DNA of 64,000 bases from Nonomuraea muscovyensis (GTDB lineage: Bacteria; Actinomycetota; Actinomycetes; Streptosporangiales; Streptosporangiaceae), in assembly GCF_014207745.1 (NCBI RefSeq), contig NZ_JACHJB010000001.1, forward strand, positions 186,001 through 250,000, in the 5' to 3' direction. The notes under the pieces are model-generated. The model made no database searches, was not told the DNA's origin, and saw only the letters and a list, made by a program, of their open reading frames with translations. The first letter of the stretch is position 1. Each line of letters begins with the position of its first letter. Below are positions 1-8,407 of this stretch, piece by piece. A program made the translations under genes and the position numbers.

Positions 1-744
1 CGCGACCTCCCGGCCCGCCGGGTCCAGCCACGTCGCGCCGACCAGCCTGGCGTCGGGGTCGTCGAGCGTGACGGTGCCGGTCAGCACGGTACGGGCGGGC
101 TCGGCGTAGTGGTCGCTCAGCAGCGTCACCAGCGTGAACATGGCGACCGCCACCCCCGCCACGGCCAGCGCCATCGCGGGCAGCGTGCGCCTGAACAGCG
201 TCCCGGCCGCCGTGCCCAGCGCGAAGGCGAACAGCCACCACGCCGCCGGCGCGACCCCGACCATGTTGAACACCCCGACGTTGCCGAAGGAGGAGTCGAT
301 CCCGTCGCGGAACACCGGCCGCCACAGGCTGACCATCGCCGACAGCGCCAGCCCGCCGGCCACGACCGCGCCGCCGAGCACGGCCAGCTTGACCGCCAGC
401 CAGCGCCCCACGGGCATCGCCTGGGTCCAGGCGAGCCGGTGGGTGCCGCGCTCGTACTCGCGGCCGAGCAGGGGCGCGCCCCAGAACGCGCCGATCAGCG
501 CGGGCAGGACCAGCGGCATCCAGCCGAAGAGCGTGTAGACGGCGTCGTAGCGCTCCCCCAGCCCCACTGCCACGTCCAGGTCCCCGCAGTGGGCCGTGCC
601 CCCCGGGCAGCCGGGTGGGGCGTGCTCGGCCACGTACAGCTTCGCCTCGACGGCCGAGCCGAGCAGCAGCAGCCCCAGCACCGCGAGGAAACCGGCCGTG
701 AGCAGGATCTGCGCCCGGTGCTGGCGCCAGGTCAGCCAGATCAC
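1..744 (-). CDS. ABC-2 type exporter permease subunit, partial
   Basis: Membrane subunit of an ABC-2 exporter. The gene runs off the left edge of the window; 248 codons from the GTG start are visible. The N-terminus reads MIWLTWRQHRAQIL, a start typical of actinobacterial ABC-2 permeases. A first hydrophobic helix follows, then an extracellular loop with two cysteines, and then several more membrane segments separated by GREYERGTHRLAWTQAM, a conserved cytoplasmic loop of these permeases. The start codon overlaps the stop of the upstream ATPase gene (GTGA), so the two are translationally coupled. It is the last gene seen of the GntR-ATPase-permease operon. The substrate cannot be told from sequence. 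Confidence 0.88.
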   Translation of the reverse strand, partial: MIWLTWRQHRAQILLTAGFLAVLGLLLLGSAVEAKLYVAEHAPPGCPGGTAHCGDLDVAVGLGERYDAVYTLFGWMPLVLPALIGAFWGAPLLGREYERGTHRLAWTQAMPVGRWLAVKLAVLGGAVVAGGLALSAMVSLWRPVFRDGIDSSFGNVGVFNMVGVAPAAWWLFAFALGTAAGTLFRRTLPAMALAVAGVAVAMFTLVTLLSDHYAEPARTVLTGTVTLDDPDARLVGATWLDPAGREVA

Positions 745-1601
745 GCGCCCACCCCCTGCCGCGCGGGGCCGGGCAGGGCCGCCGATCCGGGGCTGCGCAG
801 GTAGGCCATGACGAGCTCGTCCAGCCCCGGCCGCCGCGCGCTCCAGCGCGGATCGAGCACCGGCCGGTCGCGGACGAGCAGGGTGGTCTGCCTCCCCGAG
901 CCGCCGGCGGCGACCACCCGGGTCCTGGCCGCCACCCCCTCGGCCAGCTCGGCGGGGCCGGTCAGCACCCGGTGCCCGTCGAGCAGGTCCTCGATGTCGC
1001 CGCTGACCTGGGCGCGCCCGCCGTTGAGCACGATCAGCCAGTCGCAGGTGTCCTCCAGGTCGGAGACCACGTGCGAGGACAGCAGCACGGTCAGCTCGTG
1101 CGCGGCCACCTCGGCCATGACGGCCCTCATCACGTCGTGCCTGGCCAGCGGGTCGAGGTTGGCGAGCGGCTCGTCGAGCACGAGCAGGCCGGGATGCCGG
1201 GCCAGGGCGAGGGTGAGCGCCACCTGCGCCTGCTGGCCGCCCGACAGGCGGCCGACCCGGCGCTCCAGCGGGATGCCGAGGCCGGCGAGCCTGCCCCGCG
1301 CGGCCTCGTCGTCCCAGCGGGGGTTCATCCGGCGGCCGAAGGTGAGCATCTCGGCGACGGTGAACCCGTCGTAGAGCGGCTTGTCCTGGGCCACGAAGGC
1401 CACCTCGCCGCGTACCGTCACCTGCCCGGCCGACGGCTTCAGCAGGCCGACGGCGGTGTGCATGAGTGTGGTCTTGCCCGCGCCGTTGGGGCCGACGAGG
1501 GCGGCCACCCGGCCGCGCGGGACCGCGAGCGAGCAGTCGCGCAGCGCCCACGTCCGCCCATAGCGGACGCCGAGCCCGGTCGTCTCCAGCACCGGCGTCA
1601 C
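741..1601 (-). CDS. ABC transporter ATP-binding protein (YtrB-like)
   Basis: Nucleotide-binding subunit that powers the adjacent ABC-2 permease. The protein of 286 residues has a Walker A motif GPNGAGKT at about residues 37-44, the signature LSGGQ, Walker B LLVLDEP followed by the D-loop region, and a switch histidine in LLSSHVVSD. I start it at GTG 1601 (VTPVLETTGLGVRYG) because this overlaps the stop of the GntR gene by four bases and gives the usual beta-strand N-terminus. A longer reading to 1697 would add residues that resemble no family. The GntR-ATPase-permease order matches YtrA-type operons that respond to envelope stress, but the transported substrate is unknown. Confidence 0.93.
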   Translation of the reverse strand: MTPVLETTGLGVRYGRTWALRDCSLAVPRGRVAALVGPNGAGKTTLMHTAVGLLKPSAGQVTVRGEVAFVAQDKPLYDGFTVAEMLTFGRRMNPRWDDEAARGRLAGLGIPLERRVGRLSGGQQAQVALTLALARHPGLLVLDEPLANLDPLARHDVMRAVMAEVAAHELTVLLSSHVVSDLEDTCDWLIVLNGGRAQVSGDIEDLLDGHRVLTGPAELAEGVAARTRVVAAGGSGRQTTLLVRDRPVLDPRWSARRPGLDELVMAYLRSPGSAALPGPARQGVGA

Positions 1602-1990
1602 GCGATGTCCTCCTTGGCGAGGTCGGTGGTCACGGCGGTGAACAGGGCGGCCACATCGTCCTGGTCCAGCCCGGCGCCGCGCGCCTGCCGTACCCACTGC
1701 TCCAGTCCGCGCCGCAGCCGGGTGTGCTCGGCGAGCGTCGCCCCGCCGAGGGTCCGCCGCACGAACGTGCCCTGTCCCGGCCTGCCCTCGACCAGTCCTT
1801 CGCGCTCCAGCTCCCGGTAGGCCTTCAGGACGGTGTTGGGGTTGATCGCCAGGCTCTCGACGACCTCCCGCGCGGTGGGCAACTGGTCGCCGGGCCGGAG
1901 CGCGCCGAGCCGCAGGGCGTGCTTGACCTGGTGCACGAGCTGCAGGTACGTCGACACCCCCGACCCGCGGTCCAGGTGGAACTCGATCAC
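1598..1990 (-). CDS. GntR family regulator, YtrA subfamily
   Basis: Short DNA-binding repressor of 130 residues. It has an N-terminal winged helix (YLQLVHQVKHALRLG, then TAREVVESLAINPNTV, then REGLVEGRPGQGTFV) and only a short helical C-terminal tail, which is the YtrA subfamily layout without a large effector domain. GTG 1990 is chosen because it begins VIEFHLDRGSGV, the usual start of this subfamily, and lies 8 bases after an AAAGGG that can serve as ribosome site. The perfect palindrome at 1995-2030 ends 4 bases before the start codon, so binding there would block the promoter and the ribosome site and autoregulate the coupled ABC genes. Confidence 0.93.
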   Translation of the reverse strand: MIEFHLDRGSGVSTYLQLVHQVKHALRLGALRPGDQLPTAREVVESLAINPNTVLKAYRELEREGLVEGRPGQGTFVRRTLGGATLAEHTRLRRGLEQWVRQARGAGLDQDDVAALFTAVTTDLAKEDIA

Positions 1991-1994
1991 TCGT

Positions 1995-2030
1995 AACACC
2001 CTTTCACTATTCCAATAGTGAAAGGGTGTT
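1995..2030. promoter_or_regulatory. Perfect 17-bp inverted repeat, likely GntR operator
   Basis: Left arm AACACCCTTTCACTATT (1995-2011), a CC spacer, and right arm AATAGTGAAAGGGTGTT (2014-2030), an exact reverse complement. It sits directly upstream of the YtrA-type regulator and contains that gene's probable ribosome site. Length and position fit an operator for the dimeric repressor. A role as a hairpin in the mRNA leader is also possible. Confidence 0.75.
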
Positions 2031-2195
2031 GGATGGTGCGGCCTCCTGTCAAACCCGGAAACAGACCTCTTCGGCGGGCACGGTTGCGCGCGATGCTCAC
2101 CCGGCCGGCATCCGGAAGTCACCCGGATCACCACGCGCGGTCATGCAGGATTGTCAGATTCGGATCACAGCCGGCCCCGCCCCCCGAGGAGACCC

Positions 2196-3041
2196 ATGTT
2201 CCGACGACTCGGCCTCGCCACCACGACCGCGCTGATGATCCTGGCGGCCGCCGCCCCACCCGCCACCGCCGCCGCGCCCAGGCCCGTCGACGTCGCCCAC
2301 CGCGGCGCGTCCGCGTACGCGCCGGAGAACACCGTGGCCGCCTTCGAGCTGGCCGCCGAGCAGGGCGCCGACCTGTACGAGCTGGACGTCCAGGAGACCA
2401 GGGACCACCGGCTCGTCCTCGTGCACGACACGACGCTGGCCCGCACCACCGACGCCGAGGAGGTCTTCCCGGACCGGGCGCCGTGGAACGTCGGCGACTT
2501 CACGCTGGCCGAGATCCGCCGGCTGGACGCCGGCTCGTGGTTCGGCCCGGAATACGCGGGCGAACCGGTGCCCACGCTGGAGGAGGCGCTGCGCGCCATG
2601 CGAGGCCGCGGGCTCGGCCTGCTGCTGGAGATCAAGGCGCCGCACCTCTACCCGGGCATCGAGTCCCGCGTGTCCGCCGCGCTGCGCCGCGACCCGCACT
2701 GGCTCGCCCCGGGCCGGACCGTGGTGCAGTCGTTCGACTGGGCGGCCATGCGCAGGTTCCACCGGGTCATGCCCCGGGTGCCGGTCGGCCTGCTCGGCAC
2801 GCCGGGCGTAGCCGAACTGCCGGCGCTGGCGCGCTTCGCCCGCCAGATCAACCCGCCGCACGGCGACGTCACGGCCGCGTACGTCCGGCGGGTGCACGCG
2901 CTGCGCATGGAGGTCCACACCTGGACCGTGGACGACCCGGACACCATGCGCCGCCTGGCCGGCCTGGGCGTCGACGGCATCATCACCAACCGCCCCGACG
3001 TGCTGCGCACGGTCCTCGGAGCCGCCCGCCGGGCAGCCTGA
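2196..3041 (+). CDS. Secreted glycerophosphodiester phosphodiesterase
   Basis: Enzyme that hydrolyses glycerophosphodiesters to glycerol 3-phosphate and an alcohol, probably outside the membrane. The ATG at 2196 follows a GAGGAG ribosome site and gives a signal peptide (FRRLGLATTTALMILAAAA, cleavage after an Ala-rich stretch). The mature part starts with the GDPD signature HRGASAYAPENT, with the catalytic His-Arg pair at residues 35-36. It continues with ELDVQETRDHRLVLVHD (metal-binding Glu/Asp and the second catalytic His), LLLEIKAP, and the closing WTVDDP and GIITNRPD motifs. At 281 residues all family motifs are present. It is transcribed away from the GntR operon and has no operon partner. 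Confidence 0.93.
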   Translation: MFRRLGLATTTALMILAAAAPPATAAAPRPVDVAHRGASAYAPENTVAAFELAAEQGADLYELDVQETRDHRLVLVHDTTLARTTDAEEVFPDRAPWNVGDFTLAEIRRLDAGSWFGPEYAGEPVPTLEEALRAMRGRGLGLLLEIKAPHLYPGIESRVSAALRRDPHWLAPGRTVVQSFDWAAMRRFHRVMPRVPVGLLGTPGVAELPALARFARQINPPHGDVTAAYVRRVHALRMEVHTWTVDDPDTMRRLAGLGVDGIITNRPDVLRTVLGAARRAA

Positions 3042-3167
3042 GCGGGCCTCCACGCCCTCAGTCGCCGGCATTCGCTTGAAGAGTCGCCGGGGCGGCCCAA
3101 GAAACGAGAACACCGATTACGAGAAAGGGTAGAATCAGAGGGTAGTAGAGGTAGAAAGGAGCTGGCC

Positions 3168-3428
3168 GTGAGCTTGAACATCAAAAACCCGGAGGCCGAT
3201 CGACTGGCGGCCGAAGTCAGTGCTCTCACTGGAGAAAGTAAGACCGCTGCGGTCATCTCCGCGCTCCGGGAGCGACGCGAGCGGCTGCTCGCCCGTCGCC
3301 AGGTGACCCAGGATGCCGCGATGGCCGACGACCTTCTCGCCCTCGCCGCAAAGATCCGCTCTCGGCTCAGCCCGACGGATCTGTCCACCGACTTCCTCTA
3401 CGACCCGGAGACCGGACTCCCCGCATGA
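3168..3428 (+). CDS. vapB: VapB-type antitoxin
   Basis: Antitoxin of 86 residues with the PSK/Rv0623-like fold: an N-terminal ribbon-helix-helix (SLNIKNPEADRLAAEVSAL, then TGESKTAAVISALRERRERL) that binds its own promoter, and a C-terminal tail DFLYDPETGLP that wraps the toxin. The GTG start follows an AAAGGAG ribosome site. The gene overlaps the toxin gene by four bases (ATGA), the normal vapBC layout. A TAGAAT -10-like box at 3130-3135 and three GGTAG repeats starting at 3128, 3141 and 3150 lie just upstream and may be promoter and operator half-sites, but this is weak. Confidence 0.92.
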   Translation: MSLNIKNPEADRLAAEVSALTGESKTAAVISALRERRERLLARRQVTQDAAMADDLLALAAKIRSRLSPTDLSTDFLYDPETGLPA

Positions 3429-3817
3429 TCATCGACACCAGCGCGATCGTCGCGATCCTCAACGGCGAGCCGGATGCCACCGACCTCGCCGTGGCCATCC
3501 GAGATGCTCCGGCGCGCCGGATGTCGGCCGCGACCTACGTCGAGCTGGCCGCGGCGGTGGAGCGAAGTCGCGATCCGGCCGCCTCCCGGCTCCTGGACGA
3601 CTTCCTGGCCAGGATGCGGATCGAGATCATGCCGGTCACACCCGAGCAGGCGCAGATCGCCCGCCGCGCCTACTGGGACTACGGCAAGGGCAGCGGGCAC
3701 AAAGCGGGGCTGAACTTCGGCGACTGCTTCTCCTACGCGCTGGCACGCGACCGACACGAGTCGCTGCTGTTCAAGGGCGACGACTTCACCCACACCGATG
3801 CGACCCCGGCGCTGTGA
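3425..3817 (+). CDS. vapC: VapC-type PIN-domain RNase toxin
   Basis: Toxin ribonuclease of 130 residues. The PIN-domain acidic metal-binding set is complete: Asp4 in MIIDTSAIVAIL, Glu40 in TYVELAAAVE, Asp100 in LNFGDCFSYALA and Asp119 in LLFKGDDF. Such toxins cut tRNA or rRNA when the labile antitoxin is degraded. It is coupled to the antitoxin gene by an ATGA overlap. The intact active site suggests a working pair. The target RNA cannot be told from sequence. Confidence 0.94.
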   Translation: MIIDTSAIVAILNGEPDATDLAVAIRDAPARRMSAATYVELAAAVERSRDPAASRLLDDFLARMRIEIMPVTPEQAQIARRAYWDYGKGSGHKAGLNFGDCFSYALARDRHESLLFKGDDFTHTDATPAL

Positions 3818-3886
3818 CATCGCCACCGTTCCCGCTGGGGAGCATGGGACAGGCCAATTGATCCCATGCCCGCGGATTGTCCGTCC

Positions 3887-4474
3887 CTAGGTCACGCCGA
3901 AGGCCGCCAGGGTGGCCCAGGTGGTCAGCGTGCCCGCCAGCGCTCCGGCCAGCACCTGGCCGGGGGTGTGGTGGATGAGCCGGACCCGGGCCCAGCACAC
4001 CAGGGCCACGACGGCGGCCCCGGCGAGCAGGGTGGGCGCGGGCGGCAGGACGTGGGCGAGCACCACGACCGTGCCCGCCGACACCGCGGCGTGGAAGGAG
4101 ATCTTCCAGCGCAGCGTGATCGGCACCGTGACGGCCAGGGCGACGAGCATCGCGGTCACCGTGGCGACCAGCAGGTCGGGCGCGCCCAGCACGACCAGCA
4201 GCACGAGCGCGACCAGCACGGCGACCACGGCGGCGAGCAGCGGCCCGGTGCGGCGGGCCCGGTCGACGATGTGGTGCGAGTCGAGCCGCCCGGACCGCAC
4301 CCCGGCCGCGATGACCGCGGCCGGCACGCCGCCGCACAGCACCGAGGCGAGCAGCCCCCACACCGCGCCGGCCCAGCCCTGGGCGATCAGGCCCACGGTC
4401 GGCGGCATGGCGATGACCAGCACCTGCGGCGCCAGTAGATCCGTCACCTTCCGCGCTACCTGGTCGGCGGTCAT
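3887..4474 (-). CDS. PAP2-like integral membrane phosphatase homologue
   Basis: Polytopic membrane protein of 195 residues with about six hydrophobic helices. The C-terminal half keeps degenerate traces of the PAP2 phosphatase signature. RWKISFHAAVS stands where PSGH normally sits and keeps the catalytic-type His. RVRLIHHTPGQVLAG stands where SRxxxxxHxxxD normally sits, with the His kept but Gln in place of the usual Asp. Lipid phosphatase or undecaprenyl-diphosphate phosphatase activity is possible, but the missing Asp makes catalysis uncertain. It is a single gene, convergent with vapBC and divergent from the LuxR gene. The ATG at 4474 is the only good start. Confidence 0.7.
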   Translation of the reverse strand: MTADQVARKVTDLLAPQVLVIAMPPTVGLIAQGWAGAVWGLLASVLCGGVPAAVIAAGVRSGRLDSHHIVDRARRTGPLLAAVVAVLVALVLLVVLGAPDLLVATVTAMLVALAVTVPITLRWKISFHAAVSAGTVVVLAHVLPPAPTLLAGAAVVALVCWARVRLIHHTPGQVLAGALAGTLTTWATLAAFGVT

Positions 4475-4554
4475 GCAGCGAAGATTACGCGATCATGCCT
4501 GACGCTCCGCGCTCAGCGCGCCCGTTCGAGGGGCGAGGTGGGATATAAAGGATC

Positions 4555-5526
4555 GTGGCCGAGATCACCTTGAACGTCCGCCAGCTCCAGGCGTTCGCCG
4601 AGGTCGGCTACGAGGTCGCCGGCGGCGGCGGGGCGCACGGCGCGATGACCGCGCTGCGCCGGGTGGTGCCGCTCGACGCCTACGAGTTCGTCGCGTTCGA
4701 CCCGGCCACCGGCCGCCACCAGAGCGTGGTCTCCGACGGCCACGCCCGCATCGACGGCGACGCCGCCGAGGAGTACACCGGGCTCGACGCCTACCGCCGC
4801 GCCCTGACCACCCGCGCCCCGGTGCCGATGCCCGAGCCCGGCACCGAACGCTACTTCCGCCGCCACCTCGCCCCCTACGGCTGGCGGGCCGGGCTGACCG
4901 CGCCGCTGTTCCTCACCGAGGGCCGCTACACGGGCCTGCTGCACCTGGCGGCCCGCGAGCGGTTCCCCGAACGCACCGGCGAACTGGTGAGCGCGGTGAC
5001 GCCGATGCTGGCGCACGTCACCGACCTGACCCGGTGCGTGATCGACCCGGTGGGGCTGCCGAGCGGGTTCCACGCGGTGGCCTTCGACCGGGTCGGCACC
5101 CGGCGCTCGGTGCCCGGCGCCGGCGTGTCGGCGACGCTGATGGAGGAACCGGCCCTCGCGGTGCTGGCCCGGGCGTTCATCGACTCGCGCGAGCTGAGCC
5201 GCCACGGCCTCTGGATCGACGGCGACGGCGGCTGGCACGAGCTGCGGCTGGTGCGCGCCGGGGTGGGGTTCCAGGGCTCGGTGCAGGGGGCGGTGGTGGC
5301 CGAGCGGCCCTGCGCGCTGCCGTACGACCTGACCGGCCGGGAGGTGGACGTGCTGACCCGCGTCGCCGCCGGCGACTCCAACCCGCAGATCGCCGCCGCC
5401 CTGGTGCTCAGCGTCCGCACGGTGACGACCCACCTGGAGCACATCTTCGCCAAGCTCGGCTGCGACAGCCGCACCCGGCTCACCACCAAGGCCCTGTCCG
5501 AAGGGCTGTGCCGTCTCGACATCTGA
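4555..5526 (+). CDS. LuxR family transcriptional regulator
   Basis: Regulator of 323 residues. The C-terminal 60 residues form a LuxR-type helix-turn-helix (YDLTGREVDVLTRVAAG, NPQIAAALVLSVRTVTTH, then IFAKLGCDSRTRL). The first 200 residues look like a GAF-type sensory module (DAYEFVAFDPATGRH, then TAPLFLTEGRYTGLLHLA), with no receiver domain and no ATPase domain. GTG 4555 gives the first plausible N-terminus. It lies 95 bases upstream of the alpha-galactosidase gene on the same strand, so it may control carbohydrate use, but that link is inferred from position alone. Confidence 0.9.
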   Translation: MAEITLNVRQLQAFAEVGYEVAGGGGAHGAMTALRRVVPLDAYEFVAFDPATGRHQSVVSDGHARIDGDAAEEYTGLDAYRRALTTRAPVPMPEPGTERYFRRHLAPYGWRAGLTAPLFLTEGRYTGLLHLAARERFPERTGELVSAVTPMLAHVTDLTRCVIDPVGLPSGFHAVAFDRVGTRRSVPGAGVSATLMEEPALAVLARAFIDSRELSRHGLWIDGDGGWHELRLVRAGVGFQGSVQGAVVAERPCALPYDLTGREVDVLTRVAAGDSNPQIAAALVLSVRTVTTHLEHIFAKLGCDSRTRLTTKALSEGLCRLDI

Positions 5527-5621
5527 TCGGCGCGCCCGCTCCGCGCGCCGCCGTGCGACGCTCGTACGGCGAAGCAGATCCGCGGCGGGCGCCGACCGCC
5601 GCCCAGCGTAAGGAGCCCGAC

Positions 5622-7700
5622 GTGCCCCCCGTCATCCTGTCCGCGGCCGGTGCCTGTCTCGTGCTCGACGACTCCGGCCCCGGCCTGCCCCGGGTAGGCC
5701 ACTTCGGCGCCGACCTCGGCCCCGTCGCCGGCTCCGTGCTGGCGCCCGCGCTGGAGTCGCTGGCGCCGGTCCCGCCGTTGCTGCCCTCCCAGGGCGACGG
5801 CTGGTACGGCCGGCCGGGCCTGGCCGGCACCCGGCACGGCGAGCACTGGCCGGTCCGCTGGACCCTCGACGCCCTGGACGCCAGGCCCGCGCCCGGAGCG
5901 GGCGGCACCGTGACCGTGACCGCCTCCGACCCCCGGGCCGGACTGCGCCTGGCGACCGAGCTGGCCATGGACGCCCACGGCGTCGTCACGATGCGCCACG
6001 CGCTCACCAACACGGCCCCGACGCCGTACCGGCTGGACGGGCTTACCTGCGCGCTGCCGGTGCCCGCGCGGGCGGCCGAGCTGCTCGACTTCACCGGGCG
6101 CTGGGCGCTGGAGAAGACGCCGCAGCGCAGACCGTTCACCTACGGCGTCTGGTCGCGGGAGAACCGGCGCGGCCGTACCGGGCACGACGGCACCGGGCTG
6201 CTGGTGGCGGGCACGGCCGGGTTCGGGTTCCGCGGCGGCGAGGTGTGGGCCGTGCACACCGGGTGGAGCGGCGACCACCTGCACCACGCCGAGCGGCTGC
6301 CGGAGGGCGCGGCGCTGCTGGCCGGCGGCGAGCTGCTCGCGCCCGGCGAGATCACCCTCGCCGAGGGCGAGACGTACCTGACGCCGTGGGTCTACTTCAC
6401 CTGGTCCGGCAGCGGGCTCGACGAGGCCGGCGGGCGCCTGCACGACCACCTGCGGGCCCGCCGCGGGCGGCCGCTGCCCGTCCGGCCGGTCACGCTGAAC
6501 AACTGGGAGGCCACCTACTTCGACCACGGCCTCGACCGGCTGCTGCGCCTGGCCGACCAGGCGGCGCAGGCGGGCGTCGAACGGTTCGTGCTGGACGACG
6601 GCTGGTTCCGCGGCCGCCGCCACGACCGGGCCGGGCTCGGCGACTGGTACGTCGACGAGCAGGTGTGGCCCGACGGCCTGCACCCGCTGGCCGACCACGT
6701 ACGCAAGCTGGGCATGCAGTTCGGGCTCTGGTTCGAGCCGGAGATGGTCAACCCCGACTCCGACCTGGCCCGCGAGCACCCCGACTGGATCCTCGGCCGC
6801 CATGAGCGGACACCGCCGCCGCAGCGCCACCAGCAGGTGCTCGACCTGGCCCGGCCGGAGGCGTTCGACCACCTGCTGGACCGGCTCGACACGCTGGTGC
6901 GCGAGTACTCCCTCGACTACATCAAGTGGGACCACAACCGCGACATCGCCGAACCCGTCCACGACGGCGTCGCCGGGGTGCACGCCCAGACGCTGGCCGC
7001 CTACCGGCTGATCGACGAGTTGCGCCGCCGCCATCCGGCGCTGGAGATCGAGTCGTGCTCCTCCGGCGGCGCGCGCGTCGACTACGGCGTCCTGGCCCGC
7101 ACCGACCGCGTCTGGACGTCCGACAGCAACGACGCGATCGACCGGCAGGCCATCCAGCGCTGGACGGCGCTGCTGGTGCCGCCGGAGATGATGGGCAGCC
7201 ACGTGGGCGCGCCGCACGACCACGTCACGGGCCGGTCCCTGCCGCTGGCGTTCCGCGCCGCGACCGCGCTGTTCGGGCACATGGGCGTGGAGTGGGACCT
7301 GACGTCGGCGAGCGAGGCGGAGCGGGAGGAGCTGGCGGTCTGGATCGCCCTGCACAAGCGGCTGCGCCCGGTGCTGCACGCCGGGCGGGTCGTCCGCGCC
7401 GACCATCCGGACCCGGCGGCGCTGGTGCACGGGGTGGTGCTGCCGGAGCGGGCGGTGTTCGCGTTCGTCCAGCTCGCCTCACCGGTCGCGTCGGCGCCCG
7501 CGCCGCTGCGCCTGCCGGGGCTCGACCCGGCGGCGGTGTACGAGGTGCGGGTGGCGGGTCCGGCGCCCGGCGGGGCCGTGCTGCCCGCGTGGGCGCGGGA
7601 GCCGGTCCGCCTGCCGGGCTCGGTGCTCGGCGAGCTGGGCCTGCCCGCCCCCGGTCTGCGCCCCGCCTCGGCCCTCGTGCTGGAGGTCGAGCGGGCCTGA
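5622..7700 (+). CDS. Alpha-galactosidase, glycoside hydrolase family 36
   Basis: Retaining exo-glycosidase of 692 residues that removes terminal alpha-1,6-galactose from melibiose- or raffinose-type sugars. The family 36 core is complete: an N-terminal beta-sandwich, the barrel with RFVLDDGWF and FGLWFEPEMVNPDSD, the nucleophile Asp437 in YIKWDHNR, the galactose-binding SCSSGGARVD, and the acid/base Asp501 in WTSDSND. There is no signal peptide, so it probably works in the cytoplasm. GTG 5622 is chosen because AAGGAG lies at 5610-5615. No sugar transporter is adjacent. The LuxR gene just upstream is the only candidate regulator. Confidence 0.93.
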   Translation: MPPVILSAAGACLVLDDSGPGLPRVGHFGADLGPVAGSVLAPALESLAPVPPLLPSQGDGWYGRPGLAGTRHGEHWPVRWTLDALDARPAPGAGGTVTVTASDPRAGLRLATELAMDAHGVVTMRHALTNTAPTPYRLDGLTCALPVPARAAELLDFTGRWALEKTPQRRPFTYGVWSRENRRGRTGHDGTGLLVAGTAGFGFRGGEVWAVHTGWSGDHLHHAERLPEGAALLAGGELLAPGEITLAEGETYLTPWVYFTWSGSGLDEAGGRLHDHLRARRGRPLPVRPVTLNNWEATYFDHGLDRLLRLADQAAQAGVERFVLDDGWFRGRRHDRAGLGDWYVDEQVWPDGLHPLADHVRKLGMQFGLWFEPEMVNPDSDLAREHPDWILGRHERTPPPQRHQQVLDLARPEAFDHLLDRLDTLVREYSLDYIKWDHNRDIAEPVHDGVAGVHAQTLAAYRLIDELRRRHPALEIESCSSGGARVDYGVLARTDRVWTSDSNDAIDRQAIQRWTALLVPPEMMGSHVGAPHDHVTGRSLPLAFRAATALFGHMGVEWDLTSASEAEREELAVWIALHKRLRPVLHAGRVVRADHPDPAALVHGVVLPERAVFAFVQLASPVASAPAPLRLPGLDPAAVYEVRVAGPAPGGAVLPAWAREPVRLPGSVLGELGLPAPGLRPASALVLEVERA

Positions 7701-7721
7701 CCCGCTCCGGCGGCCGGGGGG

Positions 7722-8249
7722 TCAGCTCCAGCCGGCGGCGTGGGCCAGCTCGAACCAGACGGTGGTCGCGCCGCCGCTGCGGCTCAGGCCCCAGCGGTCG
7801 CTGAGGGCCTCCACCAGCGGCAGGCCGCGCCCGCTGGTCGCGGTGCGCGAGCCGGTACGGCACACGCACGGCGGCTCGTCGGAACCCGCGTCGGCCACCC
7901 ACACCCGCACCGCCTCGCCCGAGGCGTGCACCGCCACGGTGAACCACCCTCCGGCGCCCGATCGGGAGTGCAGGATCGCGTTGGTGGCCAGTTCGCTGGC
8001 CAGCAGCACGCAGTCGTCGTACAGGGGGTGGTCGCGGCCAAGGGCGGCGGTGACCAGCCTGCGCACCCGCGACACCTGCGACGGCAGCCCGGGCAGCCGC
8101 ACCAGGAGATCACGCGGGCCGCGCCCGTGCGCGCGCCTCTCCCCCGGCTCGCCGCCGCCCGGGTCGGGGGCGGGTTCCATCCCGTGCTGGGTGGGCCCGT
8201 GCTGGGTGGGCCCGTGCTGGGTGGGCACGTGCGGGTGCGGCGGTGTCAC
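7722..8249 (-). CDS. RsbW-like ATP-binding protein (anti-sigma/antibiotic-type HATPase)
   Basis: Single-domain GHKL ATPase of 175 residues, of the type common in actinomycetes as anti-sigma factor or partner of anti-anti-sigma proteins. The ATPase motifs are visible: LLASELATNAILHS (N box), WVADAGSDEPP (G1 box) and TSGRGLPLVEALSDRWG (G2 box). GTG 8249 is preferred because GGGGAGG lies 6 bases upstream. A start at 8309 has no ribosome site. The N-terminal 30 residues are a low-complexity segment with three copies of Gly-Pro-Thr-Gln-His. No sigma factor is adjacent. Confidence 0.88.
   Translation of the reverse strand: MTPPHPHVPTQHGPTQHGPTQHGMEPAPDPGGGEPGERRAHGRGPRDLLVRLPGLPSQVSRVRRLVTAALGRDHPLYDDCVLLASELATNAILHSRSGAGGWFTVAVHASGEAVRVWVADAGSDEPPCVCRTGSRTATSGRGLPLVEALSDRWGLSRSGGATTVWFELAHAAGWS
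8181..8225. repeat. Three exact 15-bp tandem repeats in the HATPase gene
   Basis: The unit CCCGTGCTGGGTGGG is repeated three times, followed by a degenerate fourth copy. On the minus strand it encodes Pro-Thr-Gln-His-Gly repeats in the disordered N-terminus of the RsbW-like protein. Copy number could vary between strains without shifting the frame. Confidence 0.9.
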
Positions 8250-8407
8250 GGCGACCTCCCCGATTCCGGCGACGTAAGAGGACGCGCCACCAGGCTCCAG
8301 AGGTGTCACGAAAAGGTAGGAATGCCCTTTCCCATGGTCACCCGCACGGAGGCCACGGCGGACCGAGTAGTCTGCGGATCGACGTATCGACGAGGAGGGT
8401 GCCGGAC

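Noticed and set aside
4926-7430. Very long minus-strand frame across the alpha-galactosidase
   Set aside because: High-GC codon bias opens antisense frames. The plus-strand GH36 enzyme has all catalytic motifs, while the antisense product is Arg/Gly/Gln-rich without any domain.
8160-8240. CRISPR-like repeats
   Set aside because: The 15-bp repeats are directly adjacent without spacers and lie in a coding frame.
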